Assembly: GCA_021819435.1 (NCBI GenBank)
Contig: JAKARB010000001.1
Location: forward strand, 124,001 to 188,000
From: Pseudomonadota bacterium
GTDB lineage: Bacteria; Pseudomonadota; Gammaproteobacteria; Burkholderiales; Burkholderiaceae_C
Reading direction: 5' to 3'
DNA length: 64,000 nucleotides
Both the position numbers and the translations under genes were made by a program. The notes under the pieces are model-generated. The model ran no database searches. It was given only the letters and a program-made list of their open reading frames with translations, and was not told where the DNA came from. Below are positions 27,278-36,795 of the stretch, piece by piece; the first letter of the stretch is position 1, and each line of letters starts with the position of its first letter.

Positions 27278-28213
27278 ATGAGCGACTTCATTTCGAGTGG
27301 ATGGGCGTGGTATGTCACGGCCATCGTGGTGTTCGGCCTGGTCTACTGCGCCTTTGTGCTCATCGGCGCGGCCCGGCACAAGGTGGTTTACGACGCCCAG
27401 GGCAACGTGGACAAAACCACGGGCCACACCTGGGACGGCGACCTGCGTGAATTGAACAACCCGCTGCCGCGCTGGTGGCTGTACCTGTTCATCATCACCC
27501 TGGTCTTCGCCGTGGCTTACTTGGCGTTGTATCCAGGTCTCGCGGTCACGGGCGGCAAGCTGAACTGGACCTCCAAAGGCCAGCTAGAGGCTGAAAACGC
27601 CAAGGCCAAGGCCGAGCAGGACAAGATCTTCGCCAAGTTCAAGTCGGCTTCGATCGAAGATCTGGCCCGCGACCCGCAGGCCCACGCCATCGGTCAGCGC
27701 CTGTTCCTGAACAACTGCGCGGCCTGCCACGGCTCCGACGCCAAGGGCGCGAAGAGCTTCCCCAACCTGACCGACGGTGACTGGATTCACGGCGGCTCTC
27801 CCGACAAGATCGTCGAGACCATCACCGGCGGCCGCGTTGGCCAGATGCCTCCGCTGGCTGCAGTCGTGGGCACGCCTGAAGAGGCTCGCCAGGTTGCGAA
27901 CTACGTGCTGAGCCTGTCGGGCGCTGGTCACAACTCCATCCAGGCTGAACTCGGCAAGGCCAAGTTCAAGGCGGTCTGCGCGGCCTGCCACGGCCCCGAC
28001 GGCAAGGGCAACCAGGCCATCGGTGCGCCGAATCTGACCGACAAGATCTGGCTGCATGGCTGGGGCGAACAGTTCATCGTCGAGATGATCAACAAGGGCA
28101 AAGTCAACGTCATGCCCGCCCAGAAGGCGCGCCTGTCCGAAGACCAGATCCGCTTGGTGGCGTCCTACGTGTGGAGCCTGTCCCATCCCACCCAATCGGC
28201 CGACGCCAGGTGA
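27278..28213 (+). CDS. ccoP: cbb3-type oxidase subunit III, di-heme c
   Basis: 311 residues. Two N-terminal helices (about 11-30 and 65-88) separated by a short cytoplasmic loop, then a periplasmic region with two CAACH heme c motifs (Cys147-His151 and Cys234-His238). ATG at 27278 follows GGAGG; an upstream in-frame ATG at 27260 overlaps ccoQ and is not favoured. Entry point of electrons into the cbb3 oxidase. Confidence 0.96.
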   Translation: MSDFISSGWAWYVTAIVVFGLVYCAFVLIGAARHKVVYDAQGNVDKTTGHTWDGDLRELNNPLPRWWLYLFIITLVFAVAYLALYPGLAVTGGKLNWTSKGQLEAENAKAKAEQDKIFAKFKSASIEDLARDPQAHAIGQRLFLNNCAACHGSDAKGAKSFPNLTDGDWIHGGSPDKIVETITGGRVGQMPPLAAVVGTPEEARQVANYVLSLSGAGHNSIQAELGKAKFKAVCAACHGPDGKGNQAIGAPNLTDKIWLHGWGEQFIVEMINKGKVNVMPAQKARLSEDQIRLVASYVWSLSHPTQSADAR

Positions 28214-28259
28214 GTCGGGGCTCGCCTCAAGTCGAATTGAAGGCTGGCACGGCTCGGTG

Positions 28260-28273
28260 TTGACTTCGATCAA
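28260..28273 (+). promoter_or_regulatory. FNR/Anr box upstream of ccoG
   Basis: TTGACTTCGATCAA fits the FNR half-sites TTGAY and ATCAA with four-base spacing. Centred 103 bases before the ccoG start, it would set a class II transcription start near 28308. Confidence 0.62.
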
Positions 28274-28312
28274 GAACAGGCCAACAGCGAGCCAGGGCGG
28301 TGGTGGAGCGTG

Positions 28313-28328
28313 ATACCCTGAGGGGTAT
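28313..28328. promoter_or_regulatory. CsoR-like palindrome upstream of ccoG
   Basis: ATACCC-TGAG-GGGTAT is a perfect inverted repeat in the ccoG leader, just downstream of the start site predicted from the FNR box. It closely resembles operators of the CsoR/DUF156 family of metal or sulfur sensors. No such regulator is encoded in the window. Confidence 0.45.
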
Positions 28329-28369
28329 GCGGTCCACCACCGTTTCACATTGAGATTCCGAGTCCTCCC

Positions 28370-29836
28370 ATGAGCGAATCCAGCCCCCACACGGATCCAG
28401 GCAAGCGCGTCATCCCCATCCAGGCCGTCGGTGCGCGCGAAGAGACGGTCTCCCTCTACAAGAAGGGCGAGAAAATCTACGCCCGCGAGGTCAAGGGCTG
28501 GTTCACTCAGTGGCGCTGGGTGCTGGTCTGGCTCACCCAGATCGTCTTCTACTGCACTCCGTGGCTGGTCTGGAATGACCGGCAGGCCGTGCTCTTCGAC
28601 CTGACCACGCGCCGCTTCTACTTGTTCAATCTGGTCCTGTACCCGCAGGACTTCATCTACCTCACCGCGCTGCTCGTGATCTCGGCTTACGGGCTCTTCC
28701 TGTTCACGGCTGTGGCCGGACGCCTGTGGTGCGGCTACGCCTGCCCGCAGTCCGTCTACACCGAGATCTTCATGTGGATCGAGCGCAAGATCGAAGGCGA
28801 TCGCGTGCGCCGCATGAAGCTCGACAAGTCACCCTGGTCTTTCGAGAAGGTCTGGCGCAAGACGGCCAAGCAACTCGCCTGGATCACCTTCGCGCTGTGG
28901 ACGGGCTACACCTTCGTCGGTTACTTCACGCCCATCCGCGTGCTTGCCGCCGAGGTGCTCAGCCTCAGCATGGGGCCGTGGGAAATCTTCTGGGTGCTGT
29001 TCTACGGTTTCGCGACCTATGGCAACGCCGGCTACATGCGCGAGCAGGTCTGCAAGTACATGTGCCCCTATGCGCGCTTTCAAAGCGCCATGTTCGACCG
29101 CGACACGCTGATCATCAGCTACGACACCAAGCGGGGCGAGCCGCGTGGGTCACGCAAGCGCGGTGCCGATGCCAAGGCGCTAAACCAAGGCGACTGCGTC
29201 GACTGCACTTTGTGCGTGCAGGTCTGCCCTGTGGGCATCGACATCCGCAAGGGCTTGCAGTACGAATGCATCGGTTGCGCGGCCTGCATCGACGTGTGCG
29301 ATTCGGTCATGGACAAGGTGGGGTCGCCGCGCGGGCTGATCCGCTACGCCACACTCAACAGCCTGGAGAACGGCTGGGGGCGCAAGGAAATGTGGGCTCG
29401 GGTGACGCGCCCGCGCGTGCTGATCTACTCGGCCATCCTGGCTGCGGTGGTCGTCGCCTTCCTCCACAGCCTCTACAACCGCCCGCCGTTTCGCGTTGAC
29501 ATCCTGCGTGACCGTGGCACGCTGGCGCGTGTGGTCGACGAAGGCTTCGTCGAGAACGTTTACCGTGTGCAGATCATGAATGCCAGCGAGGACACGCAGC
29601 GCTACCGAATCGGCGTCGAGCAGTTGACCCAACCCGTGGTTGACGGCGGGCAGGATGTGGTTCTCGGTCCGGCCGAGGCCCGCTGGGTGCCGATCGCCGT
29701 GCGCGTCTCGCCCGATGTGGCGGCGCGCATGGGTTCTGGTGCCCATGGCATGACCATCTTGGTTGAACAGCTTCGCCAAGGCAGCGACCCGCAGGTCGAC
29801 GTGCGAGAAAAGTCGACCTTCATGGTGCCGCGTTGA
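28370..29836 (+). CDS. ccoG: cbb3 oxidase accessory protein CcoG (RdxA/FixG)
   Basis: 488-residue membrane iron-sulfur protein. Helices lie at about 50-115 and 155-215, with CGYACPQSVYTEIF between them. Two ferredoxin-type 4Fe-4S motifs follow (CVDCTLCVQVCP and CIGCAACIDVCD, about residues 282-310), then a further helix and a C-terminal Ig-like periplasmic domain. CcoG homologues act as copper reductases feeding the CcoI/cbb3 assembly route. Promoter region carries an FNR box and a CsoR-like palindrome. Confidence 0.95.
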   Translation: MSESSPHTDPGKRVIPIQAVGAREETVSLYKKGEKIYAREVKGWFTQWRWVLVWLTQIVFYCTPWLVWNDRQAVLFDLTTRRFYLFNLVLYPQDFIYLTALLVISAYGLFLFTAVAGRLWCGYACPQSVYTEIFMWIERKIEGDRVRRMKLDKSPWSFEKVWRKTAKQLAWITFALWTGYTFVGYFTPIRVLAAEVLSLSMGPWEIFWVLFYGFATYGNAGYMREQVCKYMCPYARFQSAMFDRDTLIISYDTKRGEPRGSRKRGADAKALNQGDCVDCTLCVQVCPVGIDIRKGLQYECIGCAACIDVCDSVMDKVGSPRGLIRYATLNSLENGWGRKEMWARVTRPRVLIYSAILAAVVVAFLHSLYNRPPFRVDILRDRGTLARVVDEGFVENVYRVQIMNASEDTQRYRIGVEQLTQPVVDGGQDVVLGPAEARWVPIAVRVSPDVAARMGSGAHGMTILVEQLRQGSDPQVDVREKSTFMVPR

Positions 29837-29868
29837 GCGGCGCCCTAACCGATTCCTGGAGCCCATCC

Positions 29869-30117
29869 ATGTCCACCCCTGACAAGCTCACCCCCGTCGA
29901 CAACCCACCTTGGTGGAAGCTGCCCATCGTCTGGCTCGTGATCGGTGGGCCGGCCACCGTGGTCGTGGCTGCATTGTTCACCGCCGGTATCGCCATCAAG
30001 CATGTGGACCCGGTGCTCGACACGTCCAAGGGGCACGTCAAGTCTTCGGTGGAGGAGCCCGCCATCCAGGCGCGCAACCACGCTGCTTCGCCTTCGATGC
30101 AGCCCGCTGATCGTTGA
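29869..30117 (+). CDS. Short FixH-like membrane protein
   Basis: 82 residues with one helix (about 17-42: LPIVWLVIGGPATVVVAAL). The PPWWKLPIVWLVIGGP segment and following DPVLD resemble the N-terminus of the FixH family involved in cbb3 assembly, but the usual C-terminal domain is missing or shortened. GGAG lies nine bases before the ATG at 29869. It comes 32 bases after ccoG, as fixH follows fixG elsewhere. Family call rests on short similarity plus position. Confidence 0.65.
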   Translation: MSTPDKLTPVDNPPWWKLPIVWLVIGGPATVVVAALFTAGIAIKHVDPVLDTSKGHVKSSVEEPAIQARNHAASPSMQPADR

Positions 30118-30127
30118 TCTGCCTCAA
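30114..30127 (+). promoter_or_regulatory. Degenerate FNR-type box
   Basis: TTGATCTGCCTCAA has one mismatch to TTGAT-N4-ATCAA and overlaps the stop of the FixH-like gene, 107 bases upstream of the next small gene. Its CTGCCT/AGGCAG part can also form a small hairpin, so it could be structural instead. Confidence 0.3.
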
Positions 30128-30233
30128 GGCAGCGCCTGGGGACGACCCTCGATTTCGGGGTAAGTCCTCGTTACGGCGTCGCGTGGCAGTCGGAACATGT
30201 TCTTTGTGTGCGATCAGCCTCAAGGAGGTCCCG

Positions 30234-30527
30234 ATGTCTCGCCGGTCCTTGCACCTTGCCCAGATCCTCTGGCCCGCTTTCTTGATTGCGGGCGTTCTCG
30301 AAATGGTGGTTTTTGCATTGGTCGATCCAGCCGGACTCACCGTCGGCAATTGGGCGCCCGATGCTCGCACGGTCTACAGCCTGACGTTCTTCGTCTTCTG
30401 GGGATTGGTGGCCACGGCCTCGGGCATCAGCCACGTGATGATGCGCCAGCCTCGCAGCGTCACGCTGTCGCGGCGCGCGGCACGCCGTCAAGCACGGCGT
30501 GCCATGGTCATGCAGCACCAGCACTGA
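30234..30527 (+). CDS. Small hypothetical membrane protein in the cbb3 locus
   Basis: 97 residues with two predicted helices (about 9-30 and 47-67) and a strongly basic C-terminal tail (RRAARRQARRAMVMQ). A near-perfect ribosome site AAGGAGG precedes the ATG at 30234, so it is very likely expressed. I do not recognise a family. It lies between the fixH-like gene and the convergent fnr, so a link to microaerobic respiration is plausible but unproven. Confidence 0.7.
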   Translation: MSRRSLHLAQILWPAFLIAGVLEMVVFALVDPAGLTVGNWAPDARTVYSLTFFVFWGLVATASGISHVMMRQPRSVTLSRRAARRQARRAMVMQHQH

Positions 30528-30564
30528 GCGACGGCCGAGCATCACTCAAAGAAAATCCAAAGAA

Positions 30565-30589
30565 AATGGCCACCACCAGGGTGGCCATT
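30565..30589 (-). terminator. Rho-independent terminator of fnr
   Basis: Perfect 10-bp stem AATGGCCACC / GGTGGCCATT with a five-base loop; on the minus strand it is followed by a T-rich run (TTTTCTTTGGATTTTC). It lies between convergent genes and may work for both strands, better for fnr. Confidence 0.75.
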
Positions 30590-30628
30590 GAGCTTAGCGC
30601 TGCACCGCCGTGAAGGCGACAGGGCTTG

Positions 30629-31447
30629 TCAGCAACGCACGCTGTTGACCAGCGCACGCAATCCGGCCTCGTCGGTGATGCGGATGTCGCGCTGCTTGAC
30701 CTCCAGCAGGCCTTCTTCCTGGAATTTCGAGAAAGTGCGGCTCACGGTTTCGAGCTTGAGGCCGAGGTAGCTGCCGATCTCTTCGCGTGTCATTCGCAAG
30801 ACAAGCGCGGACGCTGAGAAGCCGCGCGCATGCAAGCGCTGCGTGAGGTTCAGCAAGAAGGCTGCGAGCCGCTCTTCGGCGCGCATGCTGCCCAACAGCA
30901 GCATCACGCCATGGTCACGCACGATCTCGCGGCTCATGATCTTGTGGAACTGGTGCTGCAGGTCCGAGAACTCGCGCGAGAGTTCTTCCAATTGGCCGTA
31001 GGGGATCACGCAGACCTGCGAATCTTCGAGGGCAATCGCATCACAAGCGTGGCGGTCGGTGCTGATGCCATCAAGGCCCAGCAACTCACCGGCCATCTGG
31101 AAGCCGGTGACCTGATCGCGGCCGTCTTCCGACGAGATGCGGGTCTTGAAGAAGCCTGTGCGCACCGCGTAGACCGATTTGAAGGGGTCACCCGTGTGAA
31201 AGAGTGCGTCGCCCCGCTTGACGGACTTGCGCGTGGCCACCAACGTGTCGAGCTCGGTGAGCTGAGGTTGGGTCAGGCCGACGGGCAAGCACAGCTCGCG
31301 CAGGTTGCAGCTTGAGCAGGCAACTTTGAAGGAGTCGAGTTTCATGGGGCTGGCAGACGAGCCTGTTGTGTGGCCACGGTTCGTGGCATTGCAGGAAGCG
31401 GTTCCGGTCGGAGCCAGTTCAATCGAGTGGGCGGTCTGGTTCAGCAT
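30629..31447 (-). CDS. fnr: FNR-family oxygen-sensing regulator
   Basis: 272 residues. Cluster cysteines at about 44, 47 and 53 (CSSCNLREL-C) and about 135 (HACDA) match the 4Fe-4S ligands of FNR, so it should sense oxygen. A cyclic-nucleotide-binding fold and C-terminal HTH (TREEIGSYLGLKLETVSRTF) follow. The ATG at 31447 has GAGG six bases upstream; a start at 31459 is possible. Divergent from hemN with an FNR box between them, suggesting autoregulation. Likely activator of the cbb3 locus. Confidence 0.93.
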   Translation of the reverse strand: MLNQTAHSIELAPTGTASCNATNRGHTTGSSASPMKLDSFKVACSSCNLRELCLPVGLTQPQLTELDTLVATRKSVKRGDALFHTGDPFKSVYAVRTGFFKTRISSEDGRDQVTGFQMAGELLGLDGISTDRHACDAIALEDSQVCVIPYGQLEELSREFSDLQHQFHKIMSREIVRDHGVMLLLGSMRAEERLAAFLLNLTQRLHARGFSASALVLRMTREEIGSYLGLKLETVSRTFSKFQEEGLLEVKQRDIRITDEAGLRALVNSVRC

Positions 31448-31497
31448 GAGCAACCTCAAACAATGAACCGATTGTTGCCGGATTCCTGTTTGCGCCC

Positions 31498-31511
31498 TTG
31501 ATGCAAGTCAA
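31498..31511. promoter_or_regulatory. FNR box between fnr and hemN
   Basis: TTGATGCAAGTCAA matches TTGAT-N4-RTCAA. It is centred 57 bases upstream of the fnr start and 41 upstream of hemN, so class II geometry better fits control of fnr; for hemN the start site would coincide with the start codon. Confidence 0.65.
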
Positions 31512-31545
31512 CCCTGCTGGCTGCCAGTTTGGCACATTCCAATGA

Positions 31546-32970
31546 ATGAGTGAACAGGCCCTGAATTCCCCGCCCGAAGCCCCTGTTGTGTCGAGGGAAA
31601 CCCTCTCTCGACTTGATGTTCAGGGGCCTCGCTACACATCCTATCCCACCGCCGATCGATTCGTCGAGGCCTATGGGCCGGATCAGTATGTTCAGGCCTT
31701 GGGTCAGCGGGGAGACGGTGTGGGCGCGCTCACGGGCGGGGCGAGTGCGCTGTCCTTGTACATCCACATCCCCTTTTGCGAGTCTGTCTGCTATTACTGT
31801 GCTTGCAACAAGGTCATCACGCGTCACCATGAGCGCGCCGAGGCTTACCTCACAGACTTGCGCGAAGAGATCCGCCTGGTGGCTGAACGGCTTGGCCCTG
31901 GTCAGACGGTGTCGCAATTGCACTTCGGAGGAGGCTCGCCCACCTTCCTGAGCGACGATGAACTCGCCGCCTTGTTGGACACTTTGCGCAGCGTCTTCCG
32001 TTTCGCTCCTGGCGGTGAATACGCCATCGAGATCGACCCCCGGACCATTGATGCAACGCGGCTCAAGCGCCTGCACCAGATGGGTTTCAACCGTTTGAGC
32101 TTCGGCGTGCAGGACTTCGACCCCGAGGTCCAGAAGGCGGTGCACCGCGTGCAGGCTCACGACAAGGTCCGCGACCTCGTGCACATCGCTCGTGAGGAAG
32201 GTTTCGAGTCCATCAACATGGACCTCATCTACGGCTTGCCCAAGCAGACGTCGACAAGTTTCGCCCGCACCTTGGCCCAAGTGGCAGCGCTGCGCCCTGA
32301 TCGCATCGCGCTCTATGCCTATGCCCACCTGCCTCAGCGTTTCAAACCCCAGCGGCGCATCGATGTGGCTGACTTGCCCAAGGCGGAAGAGAAGGTCGGC
32401 ATGCTCGCCTCCGCCATCGATGCCTTCGGTCATGCGGGCTACGACTACATCGGCATGGATCACTTCGCTCTTCACCGCGACAGCTTGGCCGTGGCCAAGC
32501 GGCAGGGGCGTTTGCATCGCAACTTCCAAGGCTACAGCACCCACCCCGATTGCGACCTCATCGGCCTGGGGGTTTCGGCCATCGGGCGGGTTGGCGCGCA
32601 TTACGTCCAGAACGCCAAGACCCTTGACGAATACCACGCTGCGCTCAAGCGCCACCAACTGCCCGTCGTGCGCGGCCTCACGCTCACGCGCGATGACCTG
32701 GTCCGCCGCGCGGTGATCATGGCCCTCATGTGCCAAGGCAGGGTGGACTTCGAATCCATCGAGCTCGCCTACCTGCTGGATTTCAGGCAATACTTTGCAG
32801 CTGAATTGCGCTTGCTGGAGCCGCTCGTCGAGTCGGGGCTGGTGCAAATGGAATCCGATGGCATCCGTGTCACGCCGCTGGGCTGGTATTTCGTGCGGGC
32901 GGTGGCCATGGTGTTCGACCGCCACCTGCAGGCCGACAAGGCCGTTGAACGCTTCTCGCGCATCATCTGA
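31546..32970 (+). CDS. hemN: Oxygen-independent coproporphyrinogen III oxidase
   Basis: 474-residue radical SAM enzyme that decarboxylates coproporphyrinogen III to protoporphyrinogen IX without O2, for heme synthesis at low oxygen. The iron-sulfur motif is C78-x3-C82-x2-C85 with a fourth Cys at 87 (FCESVCYYCACNK), followed by FGGGSPTFLS and a C-terminal HemN domain. Shares an FNR-box promoter region with fnr, consistent with anaerobic induction to supply heme for the cbb3 oxidase. Confidence 0.95.
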   Translation: MSEQALNSPPEAPVVSRETLSRLDVQGPRYTSYPTADRFVEAYGPDQYVQALGQRGDGVGALTGGASALSLYIHIPFCESVCYYCACNKVITRHHERAEAYLTDLREEIRLVAERLGPGQTVSQLHFGGGSPTFLSDDELAALLDTLRSVFRFAPGGEYAIEIDPRTIDATRLKRLHQMGFNRLSFGVQDFDPEVQKAVHRVQAHDKVRDLVHIAREEGFESINMDLIYGLPKQTSTSFARTLAQVAALRPDRIALYAYAHLPQRFKPQRRIDVADLPKAEEKVGMLASAIDAFGHAGYDYIGMDHFALHRDSLAVAKRQGRLHRNFQGYSTHPDCDLIGLGVSAIGRVGAHYVQNAKTLDEYHAALKRHQLPVVRGLTLTRDDLVRRAVIMALMCQGRVDFESIELAYLLDFRQYFAAELRLLEPLVESGLVQMESDGIRVTPLGWYFVRAVAMVFDRHLQADKAVERFSRII

Positions 32971-32988
32971 ACGCTGCGGAGGGCAGCG

Positions 32989-33828
32989 GTGCTGACCAGT
33001 TTGTTGGCCACGGCCTTCCTCATGGGGCTGGCCGGCATTCCCCATTGCACGGCGATGTGTGGGTCGGCGTGCGCGGCGGTTTTCCCCAAAGGTGTGTCTG
33101 CCTGGACGCTGCTTGGGCGCGCGATAGGTTACGCCTGCCTGGGCATGGTCGCAGCGGCTGCGGCCGGCCTGGTGTCTCGCTGGGGGCAGCAAGTCGCGAT
33201 GATCAAGCCTTTGTGGATGATGGCCCAGTTGGCGATGGTCTTTCTCGGCTGCTTCATGCTGTTGCGGGGATTCATTCCCGAACGGGTCGACCAAGCTGGA
33301 AAGGGGCTTTACCTGCGTTTGCGCGCAGGCTGGCAAGCCCGCTCGGCCAAATGGCCTGCTTTGCTGCGTGATGCCTGGCCCCTCTTGGCTGGCTTGGCGT
33401 GGGCGCTCTTGCCCTGTGGCCTGCTTTACGCCGCGCTGATGGTGGCGGCTTTGGCTTCCCGTCCCTGGCAGGGGGGGCTGGTGATGCTCGCTTTCGCGGT
33501 GCCGAGCGCCCTGGGCGTGTGGGCTGCTCCGGCCATGCTGCGTTGGCTGAAAGAGCGGGGAGCGTCCACTGCTGCAGCGGCATCCGTGCCGGTCATCTGG
33601 ATGAGGGCGGAAAGCGCCGAAGCGGATGCCCATCCTACGACCCCATGCTTGCCTGTCGCACAACAGCAAGAGACTTCCGCATCCATCAGCGGGCGGGTGC
33701 CCTCGGCCGCCCCGGCTTGGTTGGATCAGCAACTGGCCGTTCGCATCGCAGGCCTCGGTTTGGCATCGATGGCCGCCTGGGGGTTGTGGTACCAACTCTG
33801 GGCGCAGTGGCAAGCCTGGTGCGCCTGA
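32989..33828 (+). CDS. DsbD_2/TauE-SafE-type membrane protein
   Basis: 279 residues from a GTG at 32989 (GGAGG six bases upstream). The N-terminal GIPHCTAMCGSAC is the Cys/His motif of the sulfite exporter TauE/SafE-like (DsbD_2) group often found beside cbb3 and copper genes; LPCGLLYAALMVAAL in the middle of the protein is equally typical. About six helices. A roughly 60-residue low-complexity insert (about 190-245) precedes the last helix. Lies 18 bases after hemN. Probably acts in copper or redox handling for oxidase assembly; that is inference. Confidence 0.78.
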   Translation: MLTSLLATAFLMGLAGIPHCTAMCGSACAAVFPKGVSAWTLLGRAIGYACLGMVAAAAAGLVSRWGQQVAMIKPLWMMAQLAMVFLGCFMLLRGFIPERVDQAGKGLYLRLRAGWQARSAKWPALLRDAWPLLAGLAWALLPCGLLYAALMVAALASRPWQGGLVMLAFAVPSALGVWAAPAMLRWLKERGASTAAAASVPVIWMRAESAEADAHPTTPCLPVAQQQETSASISGRVPSAAPAWLDQQLAVRIAGLGLASMAAWGLWYQLWAQWQAWCA

Positions 33829-33991
33829 TGTGTCGCGGGTTTGCGCCGAATCTCGCTGAAATCTCGGTCATCGATCGCAAACCACGCCGAAGTCAGCGCC
33901 CCTGATTCGGGTGGTCGCGTAGAATCGGCTCACATTGCCGACATCCATGGCAATGTTTTTCACGGAAACGCCAAACGCGGAGACCACAGTC

Positions 33992-35245
<1,254 letters not shown>

Positions 35246-35276
35246 TCTGGTTTCACCGCGTCTCATGACGCCCCGT

Positions 35277-35314
35277 AAGCCCTTGATTTTCCTAGTGAAA
35301 CTCAAGGGCTTTTT
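35277..35314 (+). terminator. Rho-independent terminator of icd
   Basis: AAGCCCTTGA and TCAAGGGCTT form a 10-bp stem with an 14-18 base loop, followed by TTTTG. It starts 32 bases after the icd stop. Confidence 0.85.
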
Positions 35315-35352
35315 GTTTCAGCTCGTCTCACGGCAGACCACGAAATCCCGCC

Positions 35353-35415
35353 ACTTTGGAGGGGATTCTGGAGGGTTTTTGGGGAAGAAATACTCCAAAT
35401 TCCTCCATTCGGAGG
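35353..35415. repeat. Repeat-rich stretch between icd terminator and integrase
   Basis: Contains an inverted pair TTTGGAG (35355-35361) / CTCCAAA (35393-35399), a hairpin CCTCC-ATTC-GGAGG (35402-35415), and a near-direct repeat TGGAGGG. This is where an attachment site or integrase arm sites would be expected, but the matching far-end repeat is not identified. Confidence 0.35.
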
Positions 35416-35442
35416 GCTGTCAAATCGACCTGCGGAAACATC

Positions 35443-36705
35443 ATGAGAAGCTGCAACTACACCCTTTCCCCGACCCGGATCAACAACACCAAGGCCAAGA
35501 ACAAGCTCTTCAAGCTCTCCGACGGCGGCGGGCTGTTCATCGAAGTGAGCACTGCCGGTGTGAAGACCTGGCGATATCAGTACCGCTTTGGAGGCGCCCG
35601 AAAGGAACTTACGATTGGCAAGTACCCGGAAATCGGCGTCGCTGACGCCCGGGACCGCCATTTCGAATGTCGTGCCTTGTTGGAGCGGGGCATAGATCCT
35701 GGCGAGGCCAGGCGCCGAGCACAAGAAGACCGCAAGCAGTTGGTCGAGGACACAAAAAAGCAGTTGGACAGCTTCGAAGCGTTTTCTAAGCGCTGGATCA
35801 CGGAGCGCTTATCGACAAGGTCGGCAACCTATCGTGCCCAGATCGAGTCGAGACTGGAGCGTTTTGTCTGGCCCGAGATCGGCAGCAAAAGATTGGAAGC
35901 GGTCAAGCCTGCTCAGGTGCTCGAAATAATCGAGGGATTGCGTGAGACGCCGAACACGGCAGAAGGCGTGCGCGCAATCATCCAGCAGGTCTACAACTAT
36001 GCGATCCAGAAGCTCCTGGTTGAGGTCAATCCCGCATTACCTCTGCGAGGTGTGATCGAAGTTCCTGCTGCGCAGCATCATCGACATCTGAGCGAGGCTG
36101 AACTGGGAGCATTCTGGAGATCTCTGGAACGTCAAGGGGCGCATTTTGCGACCATCGCATCGACGAAGATGTTGATGTACAGCATGTGCCGCAAGTCCGA
36201 AGTGCTGCGAGCCAGGTGGAAGGAGATTGATCTGGATAGGGCCATCTGGGATGTGCCTGCCGTTCGGATGAAGATGAAACAACCCCATCGTGTTTACCTG
36301 TCGAAGCAAGCTGTCGAGTTGCTCAAGCTTCTTGCTCCCTTTGGACAGGAGCCTGAAAGCTATGTTTTCCCATCGGTGCTGAGAGGCTCTGTGCCGCTTG
36401 CCGATGCCACTCTCAACCATTTTTTCAAGAGGCTGGACTTTGGGGTGCCGGATTTCTCCCCGCATGGGACCAGAGGGACGGGGGCCACGCTGCTTCGAGA
36501 GCACGGTTTTGGGAGGGATGTCGTGGAACTCCTGCTGGCTCACAGCGAACGGAATAAAACGGCGGCAGCCTATCACCATCATGAGTTGGCGGACGACCGC
36601 CGACGGGCATTGCAGTATCTGGCCGATCAGATTGATCGATTGAAGTTCATTCAAGAGCCCGCTTGCAAGGTTGTTCGTCGATTGGAGGGCAATACCGTGT
36701 CCTGA
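35443..36705 (+). CDS. int: P4-type tyrosine integrase
   Basis: 420 residues. The N-terminal DUF4102-like domain shows KLFKLSDGGGLFIEV and YRFGGARKELTIGKYPEI, followed by a core-binding region and catalytic domain. Active-site residues are Arg250, His341/Arg344 (HGTR), His367 and nucleophile Tyr377 (AAAYHHHE), all present, so it looks intact. The ATG at 35443 aligns with family N-termini; an upstream start at 35356 would overlap the repeat region. Sits beside icd at the end of a conjugative element and would catalyse integration and excision. Confidence 0.92.
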   Translation: MRSCNYTLSPTRINNTKAKNKLFKLSDGGGLFIEVSTAGVKTWRYQYRFGGARKELTIGKYPEIGVADARDRHFECRALLERGIDPGEARRRAQEDRKQLVEDTKKQLDSFEAFSKRWITERLSTRSATYRAQIESRLERFVWPEIGSKRLEAVKPAQVLEIIEGLRETPNTAEGVRAIIQQVYNYAIQKLLVEVNPALPLRGVIEVPAAQHHRHLSEAELGAFWRSLERQGAHFATIASTKMLMYSMCRKSEVLRARWKEIDLDRAIWDVPAVRMKMKQPHRVYLSKQAVELLKLLAPFGQEPESYVFPSVLRGSVPLADATLNHFFKRLDFGVPDFSPHGTRGTGATLLREHGFGRDVVELLLAHSERNKTAAAYHHHELADDRRRALQYLADQIDRLKFIQEPACKVVRRLEGNTVS

Positions 36706-36795
36706 GCGGGCCTCGTGCATGCCATTGCGACCATCGCGTTGGCTTGCAAAGAATCGCCAGGTGTGTATTCTTTTAATGTGGAGATACACCTCAAG

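Noticed and set aside
31456-33813. A 785-codon minus-strand open frame opposite hemN
   Set aside because: Antisense shadow: hemN and the adjacent membrane protein have firm motifs and ribosome sites, this frame has none.
35277-35442. A CRISPR-like or tandem repeat near the integrase
   Set aside because: The repeats are short, few and unequal in spacing; they do not form a repeat-spacer array.
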